Source: an uncultured Erysipelotrichaceae bacterium
GTDB lineage: Bacteria > Bacillota_I > Bacilli_A > RF39 > UBA660
Length of the DNA: 43,453 nt
Assembly: GCA_902786275.1 (NCBI GenBank)
Contig: CADACC010000007.1
Coordinates: 1-43,453 of the forward strand
Direction: 5' to 3'
A model generated the notes under the pieces. The model saw only the letters and a program-made list of their open reading frames with translations. It made no database searches and had not been told where the DNA came from. This document shows, in pieces, positions 24,503 to 33,832 of this stretch (position 1 is its first letter; every line of letters starts with the position of its first letter). The translations under genes were made by a program, and so were the position numbers.

Positions 24503-25276
24503 GTGAAAAATACTTTTAAAAGATTCTTTGGTAATAAAAATACTGTTACAATACTTGGTGTTTTAGCTGGTATTGCAGTTTTATTTTTCTCATATAATAG
24601 TAGGGTTGATAAAGCTATTCAACCTTTAAAAGTTCCATACGCAAAAGAAAAAATAGATTCAGCTGAAAAAATAACTGCTGAAATGGTTGGAACTATTGAT
24701 GTTCCATCATCATTTACATCTAAAGCAACCAATTTAGTTACTAGTGCATCAGATGTAATTAATAAAAGAGTAGCAATCGGAACAAGTATTCCAGCAAATG
24801 GACTTTTTTATCAAGAACAAGTTATAACTGATGAACAACTTCCTGATGCTGCTTTTGCTAATATTCCTGATGGATATACAATATATTATCTTCCAGTTAG
24901 TATGGAAAGTACTGTATATAATAAGATTTTTCCAGGAAATTATATTGATTTATATTTAAATACAGTTAATGAAGATGGAAAACCTATTTTTGGTAAACTT
25001 ATTTCATCAATTGAAGTTATAGATGTTAAAGATGAATCTGGTGAACACGTATTTAGCAAAAATGATGCAACAGGTAATCCTGCAGTGTTCTTATTTGTAG
25101 TACCTGATGAAATGTATTTATTCTTAAAACGTGCTGAACTTCTTCAATATGAAATACTTCCAGTTCCAAGAAATGAAAGTTATTCATCTAATCCTGGTGA
25201 AACTGAGTATAGTTCTGAATATTTAAAAGCAATTATTAATATGAATACAGCAACTATTCCAGAGGAAAATGCATAG
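24503..25276 (+). CDS. CpaB/RcpC-like Tad pilus assembly protein, copy 1
   Basis: 257 residues with a GTG start after GAGGAGG. N-terminal membrane helix (NKNTVTILGVLAGIAVLFF), then a SAF-like domain: VPYAKEKIDSAEKITAEMVG and IPANGLFYQEQV, followed by the RcpC-type beta domain (PGNYIDLYLNTV; AVFLFVVPDEMYLFLKRAEL). It is a clear paralogue of the protein at 29928. CpaB/RcpC proteins sit in the envelope and guide Tad pilus assembly; in Gram-negatives they work with the secretin, which is not expected here. It has its own promoter and terminator, so it is a one-gene unit between the two giant-protein units. Confidence 0.88.
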   Translation: MKNTFKRFFGNKNTVTILGVLAGIAVLFFSYNSRVDKAIQPLKVPYAKEKIDSAEKITAEMVGTIDVPSSFTSKATNLVTSASDVINKRVAIGTSIPANGLFYQEQVITDEQLPDAAFANIPDGYTIYYLPVSMESTVYNKIFPGNYIDLYLNTVNEDGKPIFGKLISSIEVIDVKDESGEHVFSKNDATGNPAVFLFVVPDEMYLFLKRAELLQYEILPVPRNESYSSNPGETEYSSEYLKAIINMNTATIPEENA

Positions 25277-25292
25277 GTAAAAAATGAATATG

Positions 25293-25353
25293 AAAAAGTG
25301 GATATTTTATAGCCAAAATTTGCTTAATATATGCTATAAAAATCCACTTTTTT
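25293..25353 (+). terminator. Terminator after cpaB-like copy 1
   Basis: AAAAAGTGGAT-ATTTTATAGC pairs with GCTATAAAA-ATCCACTTTTT, about 19 bp, ending in six T. Confidence 0.85.
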
Positions 25354-25369
25354 AAATGCCCGAAAATTC

Positions 25370-25398
25370 TTGAATTAATATAGGTTTTGTGTTATTAT
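25370..25398 (+). promoter_or_regulatory. Promoter of the second giant-protein unit
   Basis: TTGAAT (25370-25375), 17-base spacer, TATTAT (25393-25398), upstream of the gene at 25423. Confidence 0.6.
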
Positions 25399-25422
25399 AA
25401 CGGCAGAGGTTGGTGTAATACT

Positions 25423-26157
25423 ATGAGAAAAAGATTGCTAGTTTTATTTATGATACCTGCAATGCTTCTTTTCACTGTAAAAGCAAATGCATCAAATTGT
25501 GATGCAAACAAGCTACGTGAGATAAAACAAGAAGCATCTAAGGTAAAACTTACTTATGAAGAAGTAGAAGAGGTTGTTAATAATCAAACAACTCAAGGTG
25601 GATCTGATGCTGGATATGATTATGATGTTTATGATACTTATTTAAAAGTAACAATATCTAATTTAACTGATGATTTATATGTTAAGGTTATTAATACTTC
25701 AGATAACAGCGTTAAAGAGTTTTATGGAAAAGACGCAACTGATGGAACTATATCATTTAAGTGGACAGATTTAAAAACTATTGCAAAATTAGAACTTAAA
25801 GTATATACTAGTTCGAATACATCTTGCCCTGACGAAGAAATATTAACTGATTATAAAACACTACCAAAGATGAATGAGTACTATACTTGGGATGGATGTG
25901 TCAAAAACCCTGATGAGGCCATCTGTAAAAAGTATGTGGAAAAAGATGTATCATATGAGGCATACAAGAAAGTAGCTGATAAGGAAACTACAAAGAAAAC
26001 TGAAAAAGTAGTTGAAGATAAAAGTGGTAATAAAATTACTAGATTTGTAAAAAAGAATAAAAAAGGATTTATAATAGGTGGCTCTATTATTATCGTTTTA
26101 GGGGTTGTTACTACTGCTGTGGTAATTATTAAACGAAGAGGGAGTCGAATAATATGA
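25423..26157 (+). CDS. Secreted protein with C-terminal membrane anchor, copy 3
   Basis: 244 residues, paralogue of 19389 and 20198. Signal peptide MRKRLLVLFMIPAMLLFTVK with cleavage near ANA, first Cys in SNCDANKL, then NTSCPDEEILTDYKTLPKMN, CVKNPDEAICKKYV, a charged stalk, one C-terminal helix and KRRGSRII. The frame is open to 25387 but those residues lack a site; the ATG at 25423 follows GAGGTTGGTG at slightly long spacing. The stop codon TGA overlaps the ATG of the giant protein at 26154 (ATGA), so translation is coupled. Confidence 0.84.
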   Translation: MRKRLLVLFMIPAMLLFTVKANASNCDANKLREIKQEASKVKLTYEEVEEVVNNQTTQGGSDAGYDYDVYDTYLKVTISNLTDDLYVKVINTSDNSVKEFYGKDATDGTISFKWTDLKTIAKLELKVYTSSNTSCPDEEILTDYKTLPKMNEYYTWDGCVKNPDEAICKKYVEKDVSYEAYKKVADKETTKKTEKVVEDKSGNKITRFVKKNKKGFIIGGSIIIVLGVVTTAVVIIKRRGSRII

Positions 26158-29100
26158 TAAAGAAATTTAGAAGTTTAGTTATCGTTTTAGTAGCATTACT
26201 TGCTGGATTTATATATTCTAGTAATGTTTTTGCTTTTACATCAAGCGATAGCTCAGGAACACAATATTTAGGAAGTGGAAATACTTTAAGTGGTGCTTAC
26301 ACATACGATGGTGTTACACATAACTATAGTATTTTCAACCACACAATGAATATTGGTGGAACTAGTTATGAAGCATTTTGTATGGATGCTATTAGAAAGT
26401 CTGGTTCAGGAAACGGTGCTCACTTAGTTAAAGTACTTAATCCAAATGATCCAATTGATGTTGTGTTATTATCAATTGTAAATTCAGATGCAAGTTATGA
26501 AGCTAAGACATTAGCTGAACGTGCATTCTTACCACTAACAAGCTACGTAAGCTACTGGGATCCAGGAAGAGGAAGTCGTACAGGTGGATTTAACTTTGGT
26601 GAAATCTATACTAACTATAATAGTGGTATTGTTTGGGCAACTGAAGAAAATGAAGCTACTAGAGCCATTATTAAAAAAGTAACTGGTAAAGATTTAGGTG
26701 AAAACTTCACAGCTAAACAATTATATTCTATTACTGGTTTATCTGATGCCCCTAGATATGATGGATTTAATACTAAAGAAGTATTAAAAGAGTCTATTGG
26801 AACTGTTAAAGAAGCTAAAGAAATTTATAAAGAAGCTTTAAGACTTGGTGCTGAAGTTGCTAAAGGAAATAAAATTTCTGATAAAAAAGTAGTTTATTCA
26901 ACACCAGATTATGATACTGATTCTTATGAAACTATCGAAGGAAACGATGGAGTTAAAAGAGGAAGCAGACAAGTACACTTTGAAGTAACTTTTATTGGAT
27001 TTAAAAATGCATCTAATGATCCTGTTAGACTTGAAATAAATCCAGATGACCAAGGAAGACTTAAAGTTGAGTATTCTGAATATCAAATTAAAGGTGATAA
27101 AACAGATACTTGGACAAAATTTGATTCAAACACTGACTTTAGAAGTGTAATAGGTGATAATGACAATATTACAATTAAAGTTAGAACAAGAATTTCTGCA
27201 TTAGTTACTAAAGAAGCTACATTTAATGTAAGCTTTAAGATTAAAGCAGTTTATAAAGATATTCAATTATCTCGTTTATCTGGTGCTATATATGCACTTA
27301 ATAATGGATATCTACAAAGATTCATTGTTGCTGATGGAGATAAAAATACTCCAGTAGATCAAACTGGTACTTTCCCACTTAAGTGGAGAAATACAGAAGG
27401 TTTCTGTAAAGATCAAGTACCTGATAAAAATGATACAACTGCATTCAAAGAATATTTAGATTTATGTTGTCGTGGTAGAAACGATGAAGGATTTAATATT
27501 AAAGATGAATGTGCTAAGAGTCAAAAAGCTAATAATGAAGCTGGAATTAAACTATGGTGTGGATTAAAAGAAGAATACTGTGATTATTGTAACGATAAAG
27601 TAACAGTTCCACAAACATGTTCTGAAATATCTCCAACTGAGTTTGTTAATGAAGAAGATAAAGTTGCAACTATTACTGGACCTGAAGATATTAAGGTTTG
27701 TGTAATGGACGGACTTGATGAAGCAAATCATCCTTACTTATTAACTAAAGATGAATCTGTTAAACCAAAAACAAGTGAAAATGATAATGGTAATAGTTAT
27801 TGTAAAGTATCTTGTAAGGAAGACTATAGAATTCAACTTCCAACTGCTAGATATGTTAATAACGGAACTAAGTTCACTTTAAAAATGGATATTGAAGCTC
27901 AAAAAACATGTTATTCAGATATTATAGATTACAATAAATTTAATGAAGATTATGCTAAATATGTAGCAGAAATTAAGAGTCATATTGATGCTGGTACAGC
28001 AAATAAGAATAATCAAGAATTTGTTAATACATTAAAAGCTTATGAAAAAGCTATTAAAGATATTAATGCATGTAGTGCTGGATGGGCATCTGATTATGAA
28101 TTCGATCCAGAAATTACATTTGATTATCAAGAAGAGTATATCGATCTATTAGGTCAACATGATCTAAAATTCGTATCAGAAGATAAGAAAGTTAAAGAAG
28201 CAGGATCTTGGTTCTGTGATGGATCTGATGTTAATAGAAAATATGATCAATGTATTGGTGGTAAAGGAACTGAAACAAAACCAACAACTACTAAATCTGG
28301 TTATAAATGTACTTTAAATAGTGATGGTAAAACTTATAAGTGTGAAGCAACTGATGTAGTTGTACCAACTTCTAAGTTTGCTAAGAAAACTGTTAAAGGA
28401 TTCGGAACATATGCTCCTGAATCAATATTTGAAACTAAGTTTTCAACTGGTGTTGTTAAATACAATCCAGATGGAACAACATATCAATATACAAGACTTG
28501 AAGAAAAACTTGCAACTACAATTCCTGATTCTGATAAAGAAGAAGTTGTAGCAGGTGATTTACCAATTGCTCTTAAAACTGGTCGTGGTGTATATAACTA
28601 CGGAATCCAATTTAAAGGTGTTGGTGAATACTTTGATAAAGCAGGTAAGGGTCGTTTAATTGGTGATAAAACTGCTGTTGCATTTACAAACGATGATACA
28701 GAGTTTAAAGGTATTTACGTATGTTCTTACGTAGTTAACTGTAAAGAATGTACTGTTAAATGTGAAGAACCTAAGACTGAAGATTTATTAATCTTTAAAC
28801 AATTAGGATTTGATGTTGATTTAACTACTAAGTTCTGTGATTTTGATCCTGAACCTTGTCCTGATTGTCCACTTCAATGTGACGGACCATGTATCTATGA
28901 TCCAGAATATGGACAATTATATACAGTTCATCAAACTTCACTAACTGACTTTAATGCATCTAATAGAGAACTTGGATCTAACTTAACAAATGTTAAAGGT
29001 CAAGCATTTATTAGTGAACTTGAAGAAAAAGGTGAATCAATTTATGGTGAGGAGCCAGAGTATACTTTCGTATTTACTCCAGCTGCTATAGAATTTGTAA

Positions 29101-29414
29101 AACAAATCAATGCTGATTCAAATAGTTATACAGAACTTCCAAAAGAATGGGAAGATAAGTCATTATATGAAAACTATTCTGAATATGTAAAACGTAGATA
29201 TGGTGAAAATTCTAAACAATATAAAGAAGCTTTAGAACATGACTATAAGATCTACAAGAGTTCAGTACTTGATGAACTTGCAAAAACAACAAATGCAATT
29301 AAATATAAAGCTTTATTAGATACTCGTGAAAAAGTAGTATCATGGCTTGATAGTGACTACTGTAAAGTTAATGCTTGTGCTATGGACGGCGCAGTAGGAC
29401 CTGCATGGAAATAG
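26154..29414 (+). CDS. Giant secreted Cys-rich surface protein, copy 2
   Basis: 1086 residues with a signal peptide (MIKKFRSLVIVLVALLAGFI, cleavage near VFA). Blocks shared with the 20909 protein: EAFCMDAIRKSG, CCRGRNDEG, YCDYCNDKVTVPQTCSEIS, YCKVSCKEDYRIQLP, CSYVVNCKECTVKC, HQTSLTDFNASNRELGSNL, and the end AVGPAWK. It has an extra Cys cluster near residue 900 (CDFDPEPCPDCPLQCDGPC). No C-terminal anchor and no sortase motif. It is followed 19 bases later by the pilin-like gene 29434, so giant, anchor protein and pilin-like protein share one transcript. Proposed as a pilus-associated adhesin or shaft-coating protein; inference only. Confidence 0.8.
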   Translation: MIKKFRSLVIVLVALLAGFIYSSNVFAFTSSDSSGTQYLGSGNTLSGAYTYDGVTHNYSIFNHTMNIGGTSYEAFCMDAIRKSGSGNGAHLVKVLNPNDPIDVVLLSIVNSDASYEAKTLAERAFLPLTSYVSYWDPGRGSRTGGFNFGEIYTNYNSGIVWATEENEATRAIIKKVTGKDLGENFTAKQLYSITGLSDAPRYDGFNTKEVLKESIGTVKEAKEIYKEALRLGAEVAKGNKISDKKVVYSTPDYDTDSYETIEGNDGVKRGSRQVHFEVTFIGFKNASNDPVRLEINPDDQGRLKVEYSEYQIKGDKTDTWTKFDSNTDFRSVIGDNDNITIKVRTRISALVTKEATFNVSFKIKAVYKDIQLSRLSGAIYALNNGYLQRFIVADGDKNTPVDQTGTFPLKWRNTEGFCKDQVPDKNDTTAFKEYLDLCCRGRNDEGFNIKDECAKSQKANNEAGIKLWCGLKEEYCDYCNDKVTVPQTCSEISPTEFVNEEDKVATITGPEDIKVCVMDGLDEANHPYLLTKDESVKPKTSENDNGNSYCKVSCKEDYRIQLPTARYVNNGTKFTLKMDIEAQKTCYSDIIDYNKFNEDYAKYVAEIKSHIDAGTANKNNQEFVNTLKAYEKAIKDINACSAGWASDYEFDPEITFDYQEEYIDLLGQHDLKFVSEDKKVKEAGSWFCDGSDVNRKYDQCIGGKGTETKPTTTKSGYKCTLNSDGKTYKCEATDVVVPTSKFAKKTVKGFGTYAPESIFETKFSTGVVKYNPDGTTYQYTRLEEKLATTIPDSDKEEVVAGDLPIALKTGRGVYNYGIQFKGVGEYFDKAGKGRLIGDKTAVAFTNDDTEFKGIYVCSYVVNCKECTVKCEEPKTEDLLIFKQLGFDVDLTTKFCDFDPEPCPDCPLQCDGPCIYDPEYGQLYTVHQTSLTDFNASNRELGSNLTNVKGQAFISELEEKGESIYGEEPEYTFVFTPAAIEFVKQINADSNSYTELPKEWEDKSLYENYSEYVKRRYGENSKQYKEALEHDYKIYKSSVLDELAKTTNAIKYKALLDTREKVVSWLDSDYCKVNACAMDGAVGPAWK

Positions 29415-29433
29415 TAGAAAGGATCAGTAAATA

Positions 29434-29838
29434 ATGAAAGAATCATATTGGGGTTATTGGTTAGTTATTCTTGGTATATTTGTTATTGTAGTTTTGATGC
29501 TTATTCAAAATGTTACATCAACAAATACACAAGATTATTATCTTGTCAAAGAAATTACTGAAGCAGCTATGGTTGATGCTGTTGATTACGGCTATTATCG
29601 TCAATATGGTGAAGTTCGTATTTCAAAAGAGAAATTTATTGAAAGTTTCTTAAGAAGATTTGCTGAGTCAGCAAGTCTAAGTACAACATATAAGATTCAA
29701 TTTTATGATATTTACGAAGTACCTCCTAAGGTATCCGTAAAAGTCTCATCGTCATCTAAGTCATTTAATGTCTTTGGTGATACAGACTCATTTGATATTG
29801 TAAATAGAATAGATTCAGTATTAGAGCTTAACAATTAG
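29434..29838 (+). CDS. Pilin-like protein (DUF5411-like)
   Basis: 134 residues: MKESYWGYW, a membrane helix (LVILGIFVIVVLMLIQNV) and a small outer domain (EVRISKEKFIESFLRRFAES; YKIQFYDIYEVPPKVSVKVS). It is about 60-70% identical by eye to residues 1-137 of the M15 fusion at 15481 and lacks any catalytic part. A helix right after a very short N-terminus followed by a small beta domain is the layout of TadE/TadF-like minor pilins. AAAGGATC precedes the ATG. Its stop codon lies in the terminator loop region. Confidence 0.82.
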   Translation: MKESYWGYWLVILGIFVIVVLMLIQNVTSTNTQDYYLVKEITEAAMVDAVDYGYYRQYGEVRISKEKFIESFLRRFAESASLSTTYKIQFYDIYEVPPKVSVKVSSSSKSFNVFGDTDSFDIVNRIDSVLELNN

Positions 29839-29854
29839 TTAAGCTCTTTTTTTT
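29824..29854 (+). terminator. Terminator at the end of the second giant-protein unit
   Basis: GAGCTTAAC / GTTAAGCTC, loop AATTA, eight T. The 5' arm codes the last residues of the pilin-like gene. Confidence 0.88.
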
Positions 29855-29868
29855 GTTATTTTTACTAA

Positions 29869-29897
29869 TTGATATGCTAGATTTTTTTTGCTATAAT
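29869..29897 (+). promoter_or_regulatory. Promoter of the cpaB-tadABC operon
   Basis: TTGATA (29869-29874), 17-base spacer, TATAAT (29892-29897). Confidence 0.75.
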
Positions 29898-29927
29898 GTA
29901 TTTGTATAATAATATGGAGGAATAAAA

Positions 29928-30710
29928 ATGGGAAATGCTTTAACTAATATTAAAAGAATTTTATCTAACAGAAATACTGTTACAATTTTAGCAGTACTTC
30001 TTGGTGTAGTTGTATTATATTTTGCTTATAATATGAGAGTAAAGGAAGCTATTGAACCTGTGCAAGTTCCATGTGCAAAGGTTGAAATAAATTCTGGTAC
30101 AATAATTACTGAAGATATGATTGATTATGTTCAAATATCTAAAAAGTTAATAAAAAAGAGCCCTGGTATTATAACAAATGAATCTGATTTAATTGGTAAA
30201 AGAATTGATGATAGTTCATCTATTCCTGTTAATGGTTTATTTTATACAGATCAACTTGCAGAAAATTCTGAAGTTTCATCCATTTTTAAAGATATAAAAG
30301 ATGGATTTACTGTATTTACTTTAAAAGTTAATTTTAATACTACTTATGGTAACTCAATTTATCCTGGTAACTATATTGATTTATATGTTGAAGGCGAAGA
30401 TGATAACGGTAAATTAATCTATACTAAATTTATTGAATCTATTAAAGTTCTTGGTGTTGTTGATCAAGAAGGTAATAATGTATTTGGTGGTACTAATTCA
30501 AAAGATAATGAACCAGCAGCTTTATTATTTGCTGTTCCTGATGATATGTTTAAACTTTTAAGAAAAGCTGAGTTAGTTGGATTAACAATTTATCCAATTC
30601 CAAGAAACTTATCTTACACAAAAAATCCTAAAGCAACTGAAGTAGCAAGTACTTATGTACAAAATTTAATTACTGTTAGAACTGCTACAATACCTGATGA
30701 AGATTTATAA
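29928..30710 (+). CDS. CpaB/RcpC-like Tad pilus assembly protein, copy 2
   Basis: 260 residues, paralogue of 24503: RNTVTILAVLLGVVVLYFAY helix, SAF-like VPCAKVEINSGTIITEDMID, IPVNGLFYTDQ, then PGNYIDLYVEGE and ALLFAVPDDMFKLLRKAEL. ATG follows GGAGGAAT. It heads the operon with the ATPase and the two platform proteins, the classical cpaB-tadA-tadB-tadC order, so this is probably the core copy and 24503 the accessory one. Confidence 0.9.
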   Translation: MGNALTNIKRILSNRNTVTILAVLLGVVVLYFAYNMRVKEAIEPVQVPCAKVEINSGTIITEDMIDYVQISKKLIKKSPGIITNESDLIGKRIDDSSSIPVNGLFYTDQLAENSEVSSIFKDIKDGFTVFTLKVNFNTTYGNSIYPGNYIDLYVEGEDDNGKLIYTKFIESIKVLGVVDQEGNNVFGGTNSKDNEPAALLFAVPDDMFKLLRKAELVGLTIYPIPRNLSYTKNPKATEVASTYVQNLITVRTATIPDEDL

Positions 30711-30749
30711 AATTAATTAAATAAAGAATAAAATAAAGAGGTGGCTAGC

Positions 30750-32069
30750 ATGAACGATGCTATATTTTCACAAATCGATTTTGGACCTATTAAAGAGTTT
30801 TTAGACGATGATAATGTAACCGATATTGAATATAACAATAACGGTCAAGTTTATATTAAAACTCTTGATAAGGGTGTATTTCGTGTTGATAGACCTGAAA
30901 TAAATAATACTTTAATTGAAAAGTTAGCTTTCCAATGTTCTAATGTAATGGGTAAGTCCTTCAATATGGCTCACCCTTTTCTTGATGCAGAGAGTGCTGA
31001 ACTTCGTCTTAACTTTATTCATGAATCAATTGCAACTAATGGTATTGCTGTTACTATTCGTAAAACTCCTGCAAAAATAAGACTTAATAGAGATAAATTA
31101 TTAAGTGAAAAATATGTTACTGAGAATTTACTTGATTTCTTAATTACTTGTGTTAAAGGTCACTGTAATATTATTGTAAGTGGTGAAACTGGTTCAGGTA
31201 AAACAGAACTTGTTAAGTTTTTAGCATCACATACACTTGAAAATGAAAAAATTGTTACAATAGAGGATACACTAGAACTTCACTTAGATAGAATTTATCC
31301 TCATAGAAGTATCATTGCAATGAAAACAAATAATATAGCAGATTATGCTGATGTACTTGTTACTTGTATGAGACAGAACCCAAGATGGATTTTACTTTCT
31401 GAGGTTCGTTCCGCTGAAGCTGTTATGAGTGTAAGAAACTCTATTTCATCTGGTCATAGTATTTTATCAACTATTCACTCAGATAGAGCAGTAAATATAC
31501 CAATGCGTATGTATTCACTACTTGAAACAAATCTTGATATTGATCAATTCTTAAAATCAATTCATAGATATGTACAACTAGGTATACATGTAAAGGGATA
31601 TATGTCAGCTGAGCTTGGTAGATTTCAACGTGAAATTGTTGAAGTTTGTGAATTTTACGTAGATGATGATAATGAAGCTAAGACAAATATTTTATATAAA
31701 AAGAACTTAGATGGAACAATTACATTTAACAATCCATCAAAATATATTAGACAAACACTTGGTGCACAAGGTATAATTATAGAGGATAACATATTTACTG
31801 ATCAGGACCAAAATACTGATGAGGAAGTACAAAATGCTGATACAGGAATGCCTGCTGTAAATACTGTTCAAGAACCTATGCAAGAAGAAGTTATGATGCC
31901 TGATCAAAATGTTCAAATTGAACAACAAGTTCAAGCTCAAGCTCCTGTTTATAATGAACAAATTAATCAAGTCCCACCAATGCAAAATGTAAATATGGGA
32001 CCTGTTATGAATCAACAACAACCTGTTAATAATGGTTTTAACTTTGATGAAAATATTCCTCAAGGTTAG
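30750..32069 (+). CDS. tadA: TadA/CpaF-type pilus assembly ATPase
   Basis: 439 residues. The ATG at 30750 follows GAGGTGG; a GTG at 30741 lies inside that site. N-terminal domain 1-130, Walker A GETGSGKT (145-152), Asp box IVTIEDTLEL (168-177), Walker B ILLSEVR with Glu218, His box GHSILSTIHSD (235-245): all catalytic elements of a secretion ATPase are present. It should form a cytoplasmic hexamer driving pilus assembly through TadB/TadC. From about residue 335 the protein continues into roughly 105 residues rich in Gln, Asn, Pro, Glu and Met with no visible fold, which TadA proteins normally lack. Confidence 0.95.
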   Translation: MNDAIFSQIDFGPIKEFLDDDNVTDIEYNNNGQVYIKTLDKGVFRVDRPEINNTLIEKLAFQCSNVMGKSFNMAHPFLDAESAELRLNFIHESIATNGIAVTIRKTPAKIRLNRDKLLSEKYVTENLLDFLITCVKGHCNIIVSGETGSGKTELVKFLASHTLENEKIVTIEDTLELHLDRIYPHRSIIAMKTNNIADYADVLVTCMRQNPRWILLSEVRSAEAVMSVRNSISSGHSILSTIHSDRAVNIPMRMYSLLETNLDIDQFLKSIHRYVQLGIHVKGYMSAELGRFQREIVEVCEFYVDDDNEAKTNILYKKNLDGTITFNNPSKYIRQTLGAQGIIIEDNIFTDQDQNTDEEVQNADTGMPAVNTVQEPMQEEVMMPDQNVQIEQQVQAQAPVYNEQINQVPPMQNVNMGPVMNQQQPVNNGFNFDENIPQG

Positions 32070-32096
32070 TTTAAAATAAAGAGAGAAGGGAAACTT

Positions 32097-32990
32097 ATGG
32101 AGTTAGTCATATTACTTGCTATTGCTATATTTGTTATAGCTTATCGTAAAAATACTGGTGATAATGTATATAAGTTTTTTGCAACTTCAGTTGCAAGTGC
32201 TTACAATAAATATGCTCCTTATAGTTTTAAAGTAGTTAGAGAAAAAACTAAAGAGTTAGGTCAAGAATATACTCTAAGACAATATACTACTCAAGTTATT
32301 ATATTTGCTGGTGTAGCTGGTGGTATAACTTATATGTATTTTTACAGTATCTTATGGTGTATTTTCTACGCTTTAGTTGCAATTATGTTTATTCCATATC
32401 TAGCATATCTTAGATGTCAAAGAGTATATAGTGAATATGTATTTGAACAAATTCAAGTATATACAACAAACGTTATAATGGAGTTTAATACAACTCAATC
32501 TTTTGTTAAATCTTTAGAAGGTGTTAGAGACTCAGGTATCTTAGAAGATCCTGTATTATCTGATGTTAAAACAATGATTGATATGAGTTATGAAAATGGT
32601 TCTATTGATGAATCAATAAATTTCTTTAATCAAAAATACCCATATTATATGGTTAAGAATATGCATCAATTATTCCTTCAAATAACTAAAGAAGGTGCTA
32701 GAGATTCTGGGGAAGCTTTAGAAAACATGTCAATGGATATCGATGCTTTGGTAGAAGGTGTTTATCGTGACCAAATGGATAGAAAGAACTTCCATGGAAG
32801 ATTTATTACATTTGGTTTAGTATTATTCTTCTTAGTAATGGTAATGCAATTCTTACTAGGTACAGATAACTATATTTCATTAATTGAGATATGGTATGTT
32901 AAGATTATTTTACACGCTATAATTATTATAAATAGTGCATTCTTAATGAATGGTGAGAAGTACTATAATGCAGATGTGGGGGTAGAATAA
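32097..32990 (+). CDS. tadB: TadB-like pilus platform membrane protein
   Basis: 297 residues with an N-terminal helix, a pair of helices near residues 62-102, a cytoplasmic T2SF/GspF-type helical domain (about 105-225: YVFEQIQVYTTNVIMEFNTT, ALENMSMDIDALVEGVYRDQ) and two C-terminal helices. It is the inner platform on which the TadA ATPase works. It is preceded by GAGAGAAGGGAA and followed, after one base, by the tadC-like gene. Confidence 0.85.
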   Translation: MELVILLAIAIFVIAYRKNTGDNVYKFFATSVASAYNKYAPYSFKVVREKTKELGQEYTLRQYTTQVIIFAGVAGGITYMYFYSILWCIFYALVAIMFIPYLAYLRCQRVYSEYVFEQIQVYTTNVIMEFNTTQSFVKSLEGVRDSGILEDPVLSDVKTMIDMSYENGSIDESINFFNQKYPYYMVKNMHQLFLQITKEGARDSGEALENMSMDIDALVEGVYRDQMDRKNFHGRFITFGLVLFFLVMVMQFLLGTDNYISLIEIWYVKIILHAIIIINSAFLMNGEKYYNADVGVE

Positions 32991-32991
32991 T

Positions 32992-33780
32992 ATGTATTTT
33001 GAGATTCTTATTGTTGCTGCTATAATCATATTTATTATGGCTTATAATGGAAATATTTCCACATCACAATTCATTGATGATAATGAAATGTTATTCAGAA
33101 AATTAAAAGAAGATGACTGGGACTTTTATGTAAAAATGAAATATGGCGATGGTGTTAATCCTAATGCTTTATTTAATAAAAGAATCAGAAATGGTGTAAT
33201 GGTTGCTGGTATCTTATTATTTTTCTTTATAACTAAACTAAATTATATTAAGATTATCTTTGCAATATTAGTTGGTGTTGCAATATTTAAATATGAATAT
33301 ATTAATATTAAAAGTTATTATAAAAGACATTTAAATGAGATAGATGAAATGTTACCTCACTATTTAAAAGGCCTTGAAATATTAATTCAACACTACACAG
33401 TACCTGTTGCAATGGGTAAATCTATGAATGATGCTCCTCCTATTTTTAGAGAGGGCTTACAACAACTAGTTAATGAGATTAATGCTGGTAATGATACTAT
33501 TAATCCATATATGGAATTTGCTAAAACATATCCTGTTCGTGATTCAATGCGTATGATGAGACTATTATATCGTTTATCTTTAGGTAGACAAGAAAGAAAA
33601 CAAGAACAGTTACTTGCATTTTCAAGATCTATATCTTCACTTCAACAAAAAGCTCGTGATACTAAATATAAGAACAGACTTGAAAAGATGGAAAGTAAGA
33701 CAATGCATATGTTAGTTACAACTGGTATAGGTGTTATGATTCTATTAGTTTTAGCTGTTTTACAAATGATGAGCGTATAA
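32992..33780 (+). CDS. tadC: TadC-like pilus platform membrane protein
   Basis: 262 residues: N-terminal helix, a soluble stretch, two helices near residues 68-100, a T2SF-type helical domain (LNEIDEMLPHYLKGLEILIQ; QQLVNEINAGNDTINPYMEF) and a C-terminal helix (MLVTTGIGVMILLVLAVLQM). Second platform subunit. The start is one base after the tadB stop, and the gene ends the operon at a strong terminator. Confidence 0.83.
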   Translation: MYFEILIVAAIIIFIMAYNGNISTSQFIDDNEMLFRKLKEDDWDFYVKMKYGDGVNPNALFNKRIRNGVMVAGILLFFFITKLNYIKIIFAILVGVAIFKYEYINIKSYYKRHLNEIDEMLPHYLKGLEILIQHYTVPVAMGKSMNDAPPIFREGLQQLVNEINAGNDTINPYMEFAKTYPVRDSMRMMRLLYRLSLGRQERKQEQLLAFSRSISSLQQKARDTKYKNRLEKMESKTMHMLVTTGIGVMILLVLAVLQMMSV

Positions 33781-33811
33781 CTTAAGGTGTAAACCTTAAG
33801 TTATTTTTTTT
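33777..33811 (+). terminator. Terminator after tadC
   Basis: ATAACTTAAGG / CCTTAAGTTAT, loop TGTAAA, eight T; the stop codon is in the 5' arm. Confidence 0.88.
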
Positions 33812-33832
33812 ACATAATTTTTGTTAAAGCAA

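Noticed and set aside
20909-29414. Sortase-anchored (LPXTG) surface proteins
   Set aside because: Neither giant has an LPXTG-like motif or C-terminal helix; the small companions have a helix and basic tail but no LPXTG, so they look like simple membrane anchors.
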